Below are positions 16,143 to 24,065 of a stretch of DNA of 64,000 nt, piece by piece (positions within the stretch are counted from its first letter, which is position 1; each line of letters opens with the position of its first letter). The stretch comes from CAAFZY01 sp964410325. Lineage in GTDB: Bacteria > Pseudomonadota > Alphaproteobacteria > RF32 > CAG-239. The notes beneath the pieces were generated by a model. It was not told the DNA's origin, did not search any database, and saw nothing but the letters and a program-made list of their open reading frames with translations. A program made the translations under genes and the position numbers. Location of the stretch: assembly GCA_964410325.1 (NCBI GenBank), contig CAYPFN010000001.1:1-64000 (forward strand). The letters are read 5' to 3'.

Positions 16143-16889
16143 ATGTTGCAAAAACAAAATTCTTCCGAGATAAAACTGGCGCCTAAATTTTTTGGACGGC
16201 GGAAAGGACGGGTCATTCGTAAAACGAAAAGTGCCTTGTTGGCAAAATTTTTGTCAAATGTCAGAATCAGTGATATGACGGTTTTTGATAAGGAAAAACT
16301 GTTTGGTTTTCCGGTGTATAAAGTTTATCTGGAAATCGGTTTCGGCGATGGCGCACATTTGGCCGGCATGTCCTTAAAAAATCCGAATATTGGTTTTGTC
16401 GGAATTGAGGTTTTTCAAAATGGGGTGGCTAATTTGCTTAAATTGTTAACTGGCGTGGAGGATGGCAAAAATATTCCAGAACAAATCCGCTTGTCCCCCG
16501 GACGGACGGATAATGTGCGGATATATGACAATGATGCCAGGCTACTGTTTTCTAAAATTCCAGATGGTTTTGTTGATAAAGTTTTTTTGTTGTTTCCTGA
16601 TCCTTGGCCGAAGAAAAAACATGCCACGCGACGATTTGTCAATCCGGAGAACTTAAAGGAGCTGGCAAGGATTATTCATCCCGGGGGTGTATTGCAGATT
16701 GCGACGGATCATAAAGTTTATAAAGCATGGACAATGCGGGTGATGAGAGACTGTCCGGATTTTAGGTGGTTGGCTCAAAATTCGGACGACTGGCGCCGTC
16801 CGCCGGCTGATTGGGTAGAAACAAAATATCAGCAAAAAGCTGTTTGCGAGGGAAGGAAGCCGGTTTTTTTTGAATATGAGCGTTTGTAG
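16143..16889 (+). CDS. trmB: TrmB: tRNA (guanine-N7)-methyltransferase
   Basis: A SAM-dependent enzyme that makes m7G46 in the variable loop of tRNAs. The N-terminal FFGRRKGRVIR, the SAM motif VYLEIGFGDGAHLAG, GFVGIEVFQNGVANLL and the diagnostic VFLLFPDPWPKKKHATRRFV are all present. At 248 residues it is of normal length. The ATG follows a strong hairpin within 5 nt. No rimP or nusA follows; instead a 455-bp regulatory gap leads to the ribosomal cluster. Confidence 0.95.
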   Translation: MLQKQNSSEIKLAPKFFGRRKGRVIRKTKSALLAKFLSNVRISDMTVFDKEKLFGFPVYKVYLEIGFGDGAHLAGMSLKNPNIGFVGIEVFQNGVANLLKLLTGVEDGKNIPEQIRLSPGRTDNVRIYDNDARLLFSKIPDGFVDKVFLLFPDPWPKKKHATRRFVNPENLKELARIIHPGGVLQIATDHKVYKAWTMRVMRDCPDFRWLAQNSDDWRRPPADWVETKYQQKAVCEGRKPVFFEYERL

Positions 16890-17023
16890 CGTGCTCTCAA
16901 ATAAAGAGATGATGTTTTGTTGTTTGATAATAGGTTAACTGTTTAAAGAGCGTGGGTAAGCTTATGAAATTTATATTATGCAGAACGGATGATATGAATT
17001 GGAGAAATGAGATTATCCGCAGA

Positions 17024-17056
17024 TTAGACTCAAAAATATAAAATTTAGACTCAAAA
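17024..17056. repeat. 12-bp direct repeat spaced 21 bp
   Basis: TTAGACTCAAAA occurs at 17024-17035 and 17045-17056. The 21-bp period equals two helical turns, which would put both copies on one DNA face. They lie about 95 bp upstream of the S10 promoter -35 box. A 6-bp inverted repeat (GAATCG / CGATTC, 17069-17086) follows. Possible activator sites; no known binding consensus recognised. Confidence 0.35.
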
Positions 17057-17105
17057 TAGTTAATAAGCGAATCGATAAAACGATTCAAAAAGAGTCAGAG
17101 CAACG

Positions 17106-17128
17106 GTTAACGGCGTTAACTTTTTTTT
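17106..17128 (+). terminator. Possible weak intrinsic terminator after trmB
   Basis: GTTAAC-GGC-GTTAAC forms a 6-bp AT-rich stem followed directly by eight T residues. It would end transcription from trmB just upstream of the S10 promoter. The stem is weak, so termination would be partial. Confidence 0.4.
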
Positions 17129-17149
17129 GTTTTTTTGTGCATTTTTTGC

Positions 17150-17178
17150 TTGCAATGTTAATTTTGCTATGTTATAAG
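17150..17178 (+). promoter_or_regulatory. S10 operon promoter
   Basis: TTGCAA (17150-17155) and TATAAG (17173-17178) are separated by exactly 17 bp. The position, about 165 bp upstream of rpsJ after a long gene-free region, suits the main promoter of the ribosomal cluster. The TTGCA-type -35 recurs before secY and rplQ. Confidence 0.75.
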
Positions 17179-17184
17179 CCCTTC

Positions 17185-17344
17185 ACAACGTTTGTTCGGA
17201 ACCTTTAACAAGTTCCGGTGATGTTAAATATAAAATATAGGGCAAAGCGTTGCTATAGAACGTAATGCCAGGGTCTTAACAGGTTAAATGGCAAGGTTCC
17301 GTTAAGGTGGCTTTTGCCGTTTAGTTATAGGGAAAAATAAAAAT
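17185..17344 (+). promoter_or_regulatory. Structured 5' leader of the S10 operon
   Basis: The leader contains CGGAACCTT at 17197-17205. This can pair locally (CGGAAC with GTTCCG, 17212-17217) or with the perfect 9-bp complement AAGGTTCCG at 17293-17301. The second option competes with a stem closed by GGCAA (17290-17294) and TTGCC (17314-17318). Mutually exclusive pairings are typical of leaders controlled by a ribosomal protein; in E. coli L4 acts on the S10 leader. The controlling protein here is not shown by the sequence. Confidence 0.5.
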
Positions 17345-17656
17345 ATGATGGAAACCCAAAATATCAGAATCCGCCTTAAGGCTTTTGACCATAGACTGCT
17401 TGATCTTTCTACTAAAGAGATTGTGCACACGGCTAAAAGAACTGGGGCAAATGTCAGAGGACCTATTCCTCTGCCAACCAGAATCGAAAAGTTTACGGTA
17501 AATCGTTCGCCACATGTTGACAAGAAATCCCGCGAACAGTTTGAAATTCGTACTCATAAAAGACTTCTGGATATTGTAGATCCGACGCCGCAGACTGTTG
17601 ATGCTTTGATGAAGCTTGATTTGGCCGCTGGCGTTAATGTTGAAATTAAGTTGTAA
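17345..17656 (+). CDS. rpsJ: Ribosomal protein uS10
   Basis: At 103 residues this is normal length for S10 (NusE), a 30S head protein that also works in antitermination. Diagnostic parts are IRIRLKAFDHRLLD at the start, PIPLPTRIEKFTVNRSPHVDKKSREQFE in the centre and LDIVDPTPQTVDALMKLDL at the end. It is the first gene of the S10-spc cluster; a purine-rich AGGGA lies about 12 nt before the tandem ATGATG. Confidence 0.97.
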   Translation: MMETQNIRIRLKAFDHRLLDLSTKEIVHTAKRTGANVRGPIPLPTRIEKFTVNRSPHVDKKSREQFEIRTHKRLLDIVDPTPQTVDALMKLDLAAGVNVEIKL

Positions 17657-17719
17657 TAGATTTTAATGTTGGCGTTTGGGAGTATGAAACGTCAACCAAT
17701 TAGAAAAGGAAAAATAATA

Positions 17720-18448
17720 ATGCGTACAGGTCTGATCGCAAAAAAGTTGGGAATGTCCCGCATTTTTGAGGCAAATGGCGTTCATGTTCCGGTTACGGTT
17801 TTAAGCGTAGACGGATTGAAGGTTGTTGCTATCAAGACGGCTGAAAAGGATGGATATACTGCCGTTCAATTGGGAACGGGTGCCGTTAAGGCAAAAAATG
17901 TATCCAAACCAATGAAGGGGCATTTTGCCAAAGCTAATGTTGAACCGAAAAAGAAGCTGGGCGAGTTCAGAGTTTCTGGAGATTGCCTGCTTACGGTCGG
18001 AAACGAGTTATCCGTGGAGCATTTTGTTCCGGGACAATATGTTGATGTTTGCGCTACCTCAATAGGCAAAGGTTTCGCCGGCGTTATGAAACGTCATAAC
18101 TTTGCTGGTTTGGAGGCAACGCACGGCGTTTCTGTTTCACACCGTTCTCATGGTTCTACCGGTCAAAGACAGGATCCGGGAAAGGTATTTAAAGGCAAGA
18201 AAATGGCCGGCCATATGGGTGCTAAACGGGTTACCGTTCAAAATCTTAAAGTTGTCGCCATTGATGCGGACAAAGGGCTGATTATGGTTAAAGGCGCTGT
18301 TCCGGGCAGTGAAAATGCCTGGGTTCGTGTTACCGATGCCGTTAAGAAGGCGGCTAACGTCCAACTGCCGATGCCTGCCGGGTTAAAGAAAGTTGATGAA
18401 CCTGTTGCAGTTAAAGCCGAAGAAGCAGCTCCGGCTGAAAATGCATAA
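17720..18448 (+). CDS. rplC: Ribosomal protein uL3
   Basis: An early-binding 50S protein near the peptidyl-transferase centre. MRTGLIAKKLGMSRIF is the true start, after AAAAGGA; a frame extended to 17666 has no SD. The conserved loop with the methylated Gln is present as GSTGQRQDPGKVFKGKKMAGH. The C-terminus has an Ala/Glu/Lys-rich extension (VKAEEAAPAENA) beyond the usual end, as often in alphaproteobacteria. Confidence 0.97.
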   Translation: MRTGLIAKKLGMSRIFEANGVHVPVTVLSVDGLKVVAIKTAEKDGYTAVQLGTGAVKAKNVSKPMKGHFAKANVEPKKKLGEFRVSGDCLLTVGNELSVEHFVPGQYVDVCATSIGKGFAGVMKRHNFAGLEATHGVSVSHRSHGSTGQRQDPGKVFKGKKMAGHMGAKRVTVQNLKVVAIDADKGLIMVKGAVPGSENAWVRVTDAVKKAANVQLPMPAGLKKVDEPVAVKAEEAAPAENA

Positions 18449-18468
18449 AATTGTAAGGATTGAAAATT

Positions 18469-19092
18469 ATGAAACAGGACATCTTAAATTTAGATAATAA
18501 AAATGTCGGTACGATTGAACTTGACGACTCGATTTTTGGGCTTGAAGTTCGTGCCGATATTTTACACCGTGTTGTTGTTTGGCAGCTCGCCCGCCAGCAG
18601 GCTGGTACACACCAGACCAAAGGCCGTTCTGATGTTGCTCTGACGCCAGCAAAACCGTTTAAGCAAAAAGGCAGTGGCAACGCGCGTCAGGGTTCCCGTA
18701 AAGGGACTCAGTTCCGTAAAGGCGGTATTGTGTTTGGTCCGGTAGTTCGCGACCATTCCCATAATCTGACCAAAAAGTTCAGAAAACTCGGTTTAAAAAC
18801 AGCTCTCTCTGCGAAAGCCAAAGAGGGCAACCTTGTTATTATTGACGAAGCAAAGTTATCGGCTCCGAAAACAAAAGATTTGCAAGCTAAATTGGCTGTT
18901 TGTGGGTTGAAAAACTGCTTGTTTATTGATGGCAAGGAAGTGGATGTAAATTTTGCGTTGGCCAGCCGCAATATCGCAGGCGTTGACGTTCTGCCGACAA
19001 TCGGCGCCAATGTATATGACATCTTGAGAAGGGACAAACTGGTATTGACTAAAGATGCGGTTGAATGCTTGAAGGAGAGATTGACATGGTAA
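18469..19092 (+). CDS. rplD: Ribosomal protein uL4
   Basis: A 207-residue 50S protein lining the exit tunnel; in E. coli it also represses its own operon. The RNA-binding loop is clear: KGRSDVALTPAKPFKQKGSG then ARQGSRKGTQFRKGG. ATG 18469 follows TAAGGA; the in-frame TTG at 18460 is ignored. The end overlaps the rplW start by 7 bp. Confidence 0.96.
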   Translation: MKQDILNLDNKNVGTIELDDSIFGLEVRADILHRVVVWQLARQQAGTHQTKGRSDVALTPAKPFKQKGSGNARQGSRKGTQFRKGGIVFGPVVRDHSHNLTKKFRKLGLKTALSAKAKEGNLVIIDEAKLSAPKTKDLQAKLAVCGLKNCLFIDGKEVDVNFALASRNIAGVDVLPTIGANVYDILRRDKLVLTKDAVECLKERLTW

Positions 19093-19406
19093 AAAATCTT
19101 AAAAAATCAAACAATGTTACCGCAAAAATGTATGATACATTGGTTCGTCCGGTAATTACCGAAAAGTCCATGGTTTCGTCTGAATCCGGCAAGGTTACTT
19201 TTATGGTTCCTTTGTCTGCTGGCAAAGACGATGTTAAAGCGGCTGTTGAAAGCATCTTTAACGTTAAGGTCAATAAGGTAAATACCATTCGTCAGTTCGG
19301 TAAGGTTAAAGTATTCCGCGGCCGTCAGGGTGTTCGCTCTGATTATAAAAAAGCCGTTGTTACGCTTGCCGATGGTCAAAACATTGATGTTACAACAGGA
19401 ATTTAG
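19086..19406 (+). CDS. rplW: Ribosomal protein uL23
   Basis: A 106-residue 50S protein at the tunnel exit that docks trigger factor and SRP. Core motifs are LVRPVITEKSM, TFMVPLSAGKDDVKAAVESIFNV and KVNTIRQFGKVKVFRG. The ATG at 19086 has GGAG 8 nt upstream and overlaps the end of rplD. A basic N-terminal extension precedes the fold. Confidence 0.96.
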   Translation: MVKNLKKSNNVTAKMYDTLVRPVITEKSMVSSESGKVTFMVPLSAGKDDVKAAVESIFNVKVNKVNTIRQFGKVKVFRGRQGVRSDYKKAVVTLADGQNIDVTTGI

Positions 19407-19408
19407 TT

Positions 19409-20242
19409 ATGGCTTTAAAAACATTTAAGCCCACATCTCCGGGACTTCGTCAGCTGATTATTGTTGATAGAAGCGATTTGTACAAAGGTGCACCGGAAAA
19501 AACATTGACGGTCGGTCTGACCAAAACTGGTGGGCGTGATAATTTTGGACATGTTACAAGTCGGAGAATCGGCGGCGGTCATAAGCGCAAGCTGAGAGTT
19601 ATCGACTTCAAACGCAATAAATTCGATTGTGAGGCAACTGTTGAACGGATTGAGTATGATCCGAACCGTACGTCTTTTATTGCTTTAATTAAGTATGATG
19701 ATGGTACGTTGGCTTATATTTTGGCTCCGCAAAGACTGAAAGCCGGCGATAAAGTTATTGCTTCGGCAAAAGCTGATATTAAGCCGGGTAATGCTATGCC
19801 TTTGAAAAGCATGCCGGTCGGCACGATTGTCCACAATGTTGAGATGAAAGCCGGTAAAGGCGGCCAGTTGGCTCGTTCGGCTGGTTGTTATGCTCAAGTT
19901 GTCGGTAAAGATGCCGGGTATGCTCAGTTAAAATTAAGTTCCGGCGAACTGAGAATCGTTCGTGAGGAATGCTTGGCAACGGTTGGTGCTGTTTCTAATC
20001 CGGATAATCAAAATAAATCACTTGGCAAAGCTGGACGTTCCCGCTGGATGGGTATCAGACCGGTTGTCCGCGGTGTTGCGATGAACCCTGTTGACCATCC
20101 GCACGGCGGTGGTGAAGGAAGGACCTCGGGTGGCCGTCATCCGGTTACGCCGTGGGGTAAACCGACCAAGGGCGCCAAGACTCGTTCTAACAAGAAGACG
20201 GATCGCTTTATTATGAGATCCCGTCATGATAACAAGAAGTAA
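19409..20242 (+). CDS. rplB: Ribosomal protein uL2
   Basis: A 277-residue 50S protein required for subunit joining and peptidyl transfer. The family blocks are intact: KTGGRDNFGHVTSRRIGGGH, VIDFKRNKFD, the centre RSAGCYAQVVGKD, and the catalytically implicated loop VAMNPVDHPHGGGEGRT with its conserved His. It starts 2 bp after rplW. Confidence 0.98.
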   Translation: MALKTFKPTSPGLRQLIIVDRSDLYKGAPEKTLTVGLTKTGGRDNFGHVTSRRIGGGHKRKLRVIDFKRNKFDCEATVERIEYDPNRTSFIALIKYDDGTLAYILAPQRLKAGDKVIASAKADIKPGNAMPLKSMPVGTIVHNVEMKAGKGGQLARSAGCYAQVVGKDAGYAQLKLSSGELRIVREECLATVGAVSNPDNQNKSLGKAGRSRWMGIRPVVRGVAMNPVDHPHGGGEGRTSGGRHPVTPWGKPTKGAKTRSNKKTDRFIMRSRHDNKK

Positions 20243-20257
20243 TAAGGAGAAAAACTA

Positions 20258-20536
20258 ATGACACGTTCCGTATGGAAAGGACCTTTTGTTGACGGTTATC
20301 TTCTTAAGAAGGCTGATGCAGCCAGAGCTTCAGGGCGTAATGAAGTGATTAAGATTTGGTCACGTCGTTCTACAATGTTGCCGCAGTTCGTTGGATTAAC
20401 ATTCGGCGTTCACAATGGCCACAAATTTATTCCGGTTTTGGTAACCGAGGATATGGTTGGCCATAAGTTTGGTGAATTTGCACCGACCCGTACTTTTTAT
20501 GGGCACGCCGCAGACAAGACAGCTAAGAGAGGTTAA
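20258..20536 (+). CDS. rpsS: Ribosomal protein uS19
   Basis: A 92-residue 30S head protein that pairs with S13 near the A site. MTRSVWKGPFVDGYLLKKA, IKIWSRRSTMLPQFVGLTF and VTEDMVGHKFGEFAPTRTF are diagnostic. AAGGAG precedes the ATG. Confidence 0.97.
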   Translation: MTRSVWKGPFVDGYLLKKADAARASGRNEVIKIWSRRSTMLPQFVGLTFGVHNGHKFIPVLVTEDMVGHKFGEFAPTRTFYGHAADKTAKRG

Positions 20537-20538
20537 TT

Positions 20539-20913
20539 ATGGGAAAAACTAAAGATGCAAGAAGAGTAGCTAAAAATCAGGCTATGGCCGTTTGCCGCTC
20601 TATCCGCACCAGCCCACGCAAGCTGAACTTGGTTGCACAATCTATCCGTGGTCTGTCGGCTGAAAAAGCTGTTGCTGAGTTAACTTTCTCTAAGAAGAGA
20701 ATCGCAAAAGTTGCATTGGGTTTGCTGCAGTCCGCAATTGCCAATGCTGAAAACAATCATAGCCTGAATATAGACAAGCTCGTTGTTAGCGAAGCGTTTG
20801 TCGGCAAAGGCTTAGTTATGAAACGTATGCACGCACGCGGCCGTGGACGCGGAGCACGGGTGTTAAAACCGTTTTCCAGCATGACCGTTGTCGTGACCGA
20901 GCGTGGGGAGTAA
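20539..20913 (+). CDS. rplV: Ribosomal protein uL22
   Basis: A 124-residue 50S protein whose beta-hairpin reaches the exit-tunnel constriction. RTSPRKLNLVAQSIRGL, AEKAVAELTFSKKR and the hairpin tip MKRMHARGRGRGARVLKPFS are conserved. A 12-residue basic N-terminal extension is present. Starts 2 bp after rpsS. Confidence 0.97.
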   Translation: MGKTKDARRVAKNQAMAVCRSIRTSPRKLNLVAQSIRGLSAEKAVAELTFSKKRIAKVALGLLQSAIANAENNHSLNIDKLVVSEAFVGKGLVMKRMHARGRGRGARVLKPFSSMTVVVTERGE

Positions 20914-20918
20914 GTTAA

Positions 20919-21590
20919 ATGGGACAGAAAGTAAATCCTACAGGTCTTCGTTTGGGCGTTAACCGCACTTGGGACTCTCGTTGGTATGCTGATAATGACA
21001 AGTTTACCGACTATCTCCACGAAGATTTAAAAATTAAAGAATTCTTGAAAGAAAAGTTGGCTCAGGCAGGGGTCAGCCGTATTGTTATTGAGCGGCCGGC
21101 TAAAAAAGCCAGAGTTACTATTCATTCTGCTAGACCCGGTATTGTTATCGGTAAAAAAGGACAGGATATCGAGAATTTAAGAAAAGAAATTCAGAAACTG
21201 ACATCTTCTGAAGTTCAGTTAAACATTCTGGAAGTCAGAAAGCCAGAGTTGGATGCTAAACTTGTTGCTGATTCAGTTGCCCAACAGCTGGAAAGGCGCG
21301 TAGCTTTCCGCCGGGCAATGAAAAGAGTTATGCAGTCTGCTCTCCGTTTGGGTGCAGAAGGTATCAAGGTTTGCTGCAGCGGTCGTTTGGGCGGGGCTGA
21401 AATTGCTCGGACCGAATCTTATCGCGAAGGGCGTGTTCCTTTGCATACGTTGCGCGCTGATATTGATTATGCAACCTCGACTGCGCATACCACTTATGGT
21501 GCCTGTGGCGTTAAAGTTTGGATCTATAAAGGCGAAATTATGGCTCATGATCCGATGGCTCAGGATAAAAAGCTGGCTGAACAGAAATAA
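20919..21590 (+). CDS. rpsC: Ribosomal protein uS3
   Basis: A 223-residue 30S protein at the mRNA entry channel, with KH-2 and C-terminal S3 domains. It opens MGQKVNPTGLRLGVNRTWDS, has the KH loop IVIGKKGQDIENLRKEI, and the S3_C part VSGRLGG-type segment appears as CSGRLGGAEIARTE. GGGAG overlaps the end of rplV. Confidence 0.97.
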   Translation: MGQKVNPTGLRLGVNRTWDSRWYADNDKFTDYLHEDLKIKEFLKEKLAQAGVSRIVIERPAKKARVTIHSARPGIVIGKKGQDIENLRKEIQKLTSSEVQLNILEVRKPELDAKLVADSVAQQLERRVAFRRAMKRVMQSALRLGAEGIKVCCSGRLGGAEIARTESYREGRVPLHTLRADIDYATSTAHTTYGACGVKVWIYKGEIMAHDPMAQDKKLAEQK

Positions 21591-21608
21591 TGATGAGGTT
21601 AGAATAAG

Positions 21609-22037
21609 ATGTTAAGTCCAAAACGTATGAAATTCCGCAAACAGCATAAGGGGCGTATTCACGGCCTGGCTAAAGGCGGATCTACATTAAGTTTCGGTTC
21701 ATATGGCTTGAAGGCTTTGTCTCCGGAACGTGTTACGGCTCGCCAGATTGAGGCTGCCCGTCGCGCGATTACCCGTGAGATGAAGAGAGCCGGACGCTTA
21801 TGGATCAGAATTTTCCCAGATGTTCCCGTGTCGGATAAACCGGCTGAGGTTCGTATGGGTAAAGGTAAAGGTGCTGTCGAATTCTGGGTTGCAAGAGTTA
21901 AACCGGGACGCATTATGTTTGAAGCGGAAGGTATTGACGAGGATACCGCCCGCAGAGCGTTTGCCCTCGGTGCTGCAAAATTGCCGGTTAAAAGCAAATT
22001 TATTCAGCGCTTGAATTCGGATAAAGGAGAAGCATAA
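21609..22037 (+). CDS. rplP: Ribosomal protein uL16
   Basis: A 142-residue 50S protein at the A-tRNA elbow. MLSPKRMKFRKQHKGR, FGSYGLKALSPERVTARQIEAARRA and the conserved RMGKGKGAVEFWVA are present. The last base of its stop codon is the first base of the rpmC ATG, so the two genes are coupled. Confidence 0.97.
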   Translation: MLSPKRMKFRKQHKGRIHGLAKGGSTLSFGSYGLKALSPERVTARQIEAARRAITREMKRAGRLWIRIFPDVPVSDKPAEVRMGKGKGAVEFWVARVKPGRIMFEAEGIDEDTARRAFALGAAKLPVKSKFIQRLNSDKGEA

Positions 22038-22234
22038 TGGTTAAAACAAAAGATTTGCGCGCTATGACGATTGATGAATTAGAGGCAAAGCTGATCGAAA
22101 ACAAGAAAGAGCAGTTTAACCTGCGCATTCAGCAGTCAACCGGTCAATTGACGAATACGGCCCAGATCCGTAAAATTCGCCGTGAAATAGCCAAAATCAA
22201 CACGCTCATTTCTGAGCGCAAGAAGAATAGTTAG
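22037..22234 (+). CDS. rpmC: Ribosomal protein uL29
   Basis: A 65-residue two-helix 50S protein near the tunnel exit. LRAMTIDELEAKLIENKKEQFNLR and RKIRREIAKINTLIS are typical. AAAGGAG in the rplP end serves as SD. Confidence 0.95.
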   Translation: MVKTKDLRAMTIDELEAKLIENKKEQFNLRIQQSTGQLTNTAQIRKIRREIAKINTLISERKKNS

Positions 22235-22244
22235 GAGAAGAAAT

Positions 22245-22481
22245 ATGCCTAAAAGAATTCTTCAAGGTGTTGTTGTTAGTGATAAACAGGATAAAACCGT
22301 CGTGGTCAGCGTTGAGCGTCAGGTTATGCACCCTGTTTATAAAAAGTTTGTGAAGAAGAGCAAAAAATATGCCGCTCACGATGAAAATAACCAGTTCAAA
22401 GTTGGCGATCAGGTTTCGATTATTGAATCCAAGCCTTATTCAAAAACAAAAAGTTGGACTGTATTAGTTGATAACGCCTAG
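22245..22481 (+). CDS. rpsQ: Ribosomal protein uS17
   Basis: A 78-residue OB-fold 30S protein. MPKRILQGVVVSDKQDKTVVV and HPVYKKFVKKSKKYAAHDE are diagnostic. TTAGGAGAAG precedes the ATG. Confidence 0.96.
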   Translation: MPKRILQGVVVSDKQDKTVVVSVERQVMHPVYKKFVKKSKKYAAHDENNQFKVGDQVSIIESKPYSKTKSWTVLVDNA

Positions 22482-22499
22482 AAAAGAAGGAATTAAAAA

Positions 22500-22868
22500 A
22501 TGATACAGATGCAAACCAACCTAGATGTTGCAGATAATTCTGGAGCACGTCAGGTGCAGTGCATTAAGGTTCTTGGCGGGTCCAAGAGAATGCATGCTTC
22601 CGTAGGTGATGTTATTGTTGTCTCAATTAAAGAAGCGATGCCGAAAGGGCGCGTTAAAAAAGGTGATGTCTGCAAAGCAGTTATTGTCAGAACCGCTAGT
22701 GATATCCGCCGTAAAGACGGCAGCGTTATCCGTTTTGACAGCAATGCCGCAGTTTTGATTAATAAGGACGGCGAGCCGATTGGTACCCGTATCTTCGGCC
22801 CTGTTACCAGAGAACTGCGCGCAAAGAAGTTTATGAAAATCGTTTCATTAGCACCGGAGGTATTGTAA
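22500..22868 (+). CDS. rplN: Ribosomal protein uL14
   Basis: A 122-residue 50S protein at the subunit interface. MIQMQTNLDVADNSGARQVQ, GDVIVVSIKEAMPKGRVKKG and DSNAAVLINKDGEPIGTRIFGPV are conserved along its length. It overlaps rplX by one base. Confidence 0.97.
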   Translation: MIQMQTNLDVADNSGARQVQCIKVLGGSKRMHASVGDVIVVSIKEAMPKGRVKKGDVCKAVIVRTASDIRRKDGSVIRFDSNAAVLINKDGEPIGTRIFGPVTRELRAKKFMKIVSLAPEVL

Positions 22869-23182
22869 TGCCTAAAATGAAAATTAAAAAGGGTGATAAA
22901 GTTATTATCTTGTCAGGTGATGACAAAGGTAAAACTGGCGAAGTTTTAAAAGCTATGCCCAAAGAGAGTAAAGTGGTTGTTCAAGGTGTTAACTTGGTTA
23001 AACGGCATACTAAACCCAGCCAAACTACTCCCGGCGGAATTGTTACCAAAGAAGCCGCTATTCACATTTCAAATGTCGCGATTGTGACCTCGGACGGCAA
23101 AGCCACCCGTATCGGCTACAAGGATGACAAAGGGACTAAAGTGCGTGTTGCACGTAAATCCGGTGAAGTAATCGATAAATAG
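22868..23182 (+). CDS. rplX: Ribosomal protein uL24
   Basis: A 104-residue KOW-domain assembly initiator of the 50S subunit. KIKKGDKVIILSGDDKGKTG and VVVQGVNLVKRHTKPSQ are diagnostic. GGAGG lies in the end of rplN, 6 nt before the ATG. Confidence 0.97.
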   Translation: MPKMKIKKGDKVIILSGDDKGKTGEVLKAMPKESKVVVQGVNLVKRHTKPSQTTPGGIVTKEAAIHISNVAIVTSDGKATRIGYKDDKGTKVRVARKSGEVIDK

Positions 23183-23193
23183 GAGAAAATTTT

Positions 23194-23733
23194 ATGACAA
23201 ATTTTGAAAAGCTTTACAATGACGTCATAAAGAAATCTCTTGTGGAAAAATTCGGTTACAAGAACCCACACGAGATTCCGAAGCTGACGAAGATTGTACT
23301 GAACATGGGTATCGGTGATGCCGTTACCGACAAAAAGAAGCTTAATAACGCGATGGAAGAGCTGGCTTTGATTGCTGGTCAGAAACCGGTAATGACTACA
23401 GCCCGCAAATCAATTGCTACGTTTAAGCTTAGAGAAGGTATGCCGATTGGCTGCAAAGTAACCTTGCGCTCGACCAGAATGTATGAATTTTTGGAAAGGC
23501 TAGTTAATATGGCTTTACCGCGTATCAGAGATTTTCACGGTATATCCGGTAAAAACTTTGACGGCAAAGGCAATTTTGCTTTTGGTATTAAAGAACAGGT
23601 TATCTTTCCGGAAATTAACTATGAAAAAGTTGAAGAAGTCCGTGGAATGGATATTGTTATTTGCACATCGGCCAAAACAGATGATGAAGCAAAATTTTTG
23701 CTTACTTCATTTAACCTGCCTTACAAGAAATAA
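23194..23733 (+). CDS. rplE: Ribosomal protein uL5
   Basis: A 179-residue 5S rRNA-binding protein of the 50S central protuberance. IPKLTKIVLNMGIGDAV, KPVMTTARKSIATFKLREG and DFHGISGKNFDGKGNFAFGI are the family signatures. Confidence 0.97.
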   Translation: MTNFEKLYNDVIKKSLVEKFGYKNPHEIPKLTKIVLNMGIGDAVTDKKKLNNAMEELALIAGQKPVMTTARKSIATFKLREGMPIGCKVTLRSTRMYEFLERLVNMALPRIRDFHGISGKNFDGKGNFAFGIKEQVIFPEINYEKVEEVRGMDIVICTSAKTDDEAKFLLTSFNLPYKK

Positions 23734-23747
23734 GCGGAGATTTTACC

Positions 23748-24053
23748 ATGTCGAAAACAAGTTCAGTATATAGAAACTTGAAAAGAGTAAAGATGGCTGA
23801 GAAGTATGCTAATCGCCGTCAAAAGTTAAAAAGCGTCGTTATGGATAAAAGTGCTTCTCCGGAAGAGAGATTCCAAGCGACTTTGAAGTTGGCCGCCTTG
23901 CCGCGGAATTCTGCTAAAATCAGAATAAGAAACCGCTGCAAACTGACCGGTCGTTCACGTAGTTATTACCGGAAGTTCGGTTTGAGCCGTGTGGAACTCA
24001 GAAACATGGCCAGTTTTGGTGAAATTCCGGGTTTGGTAAAATCAAGCTGGTAA
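23748..24053 (+). CDS. rpsN: Ribosomal protein uS14, zinc-free form
   Basis: A 101-residue 30S protein. This is the long form without the CxxC zinc ribbon: only RNRCKLTGRSRSYYRKFGLSR is seen, with one Cys. The N-terminus is the basic helix NLKRVKMAEKYANRRQKLK. Located between rplE and rpsH as usual. Confidence 0.96.
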   Translation: MSKTSSVYRNLKRVKMAEKYANRRQKLKSVVMDKSASPEERFQATLKLAALPRNSAKIRIRNRCKLTGRSRSYYRKFGLSRVELRNMASFGEIPGLVKSSW

Positions 24054-24065
24054 GGAGGAGATATT

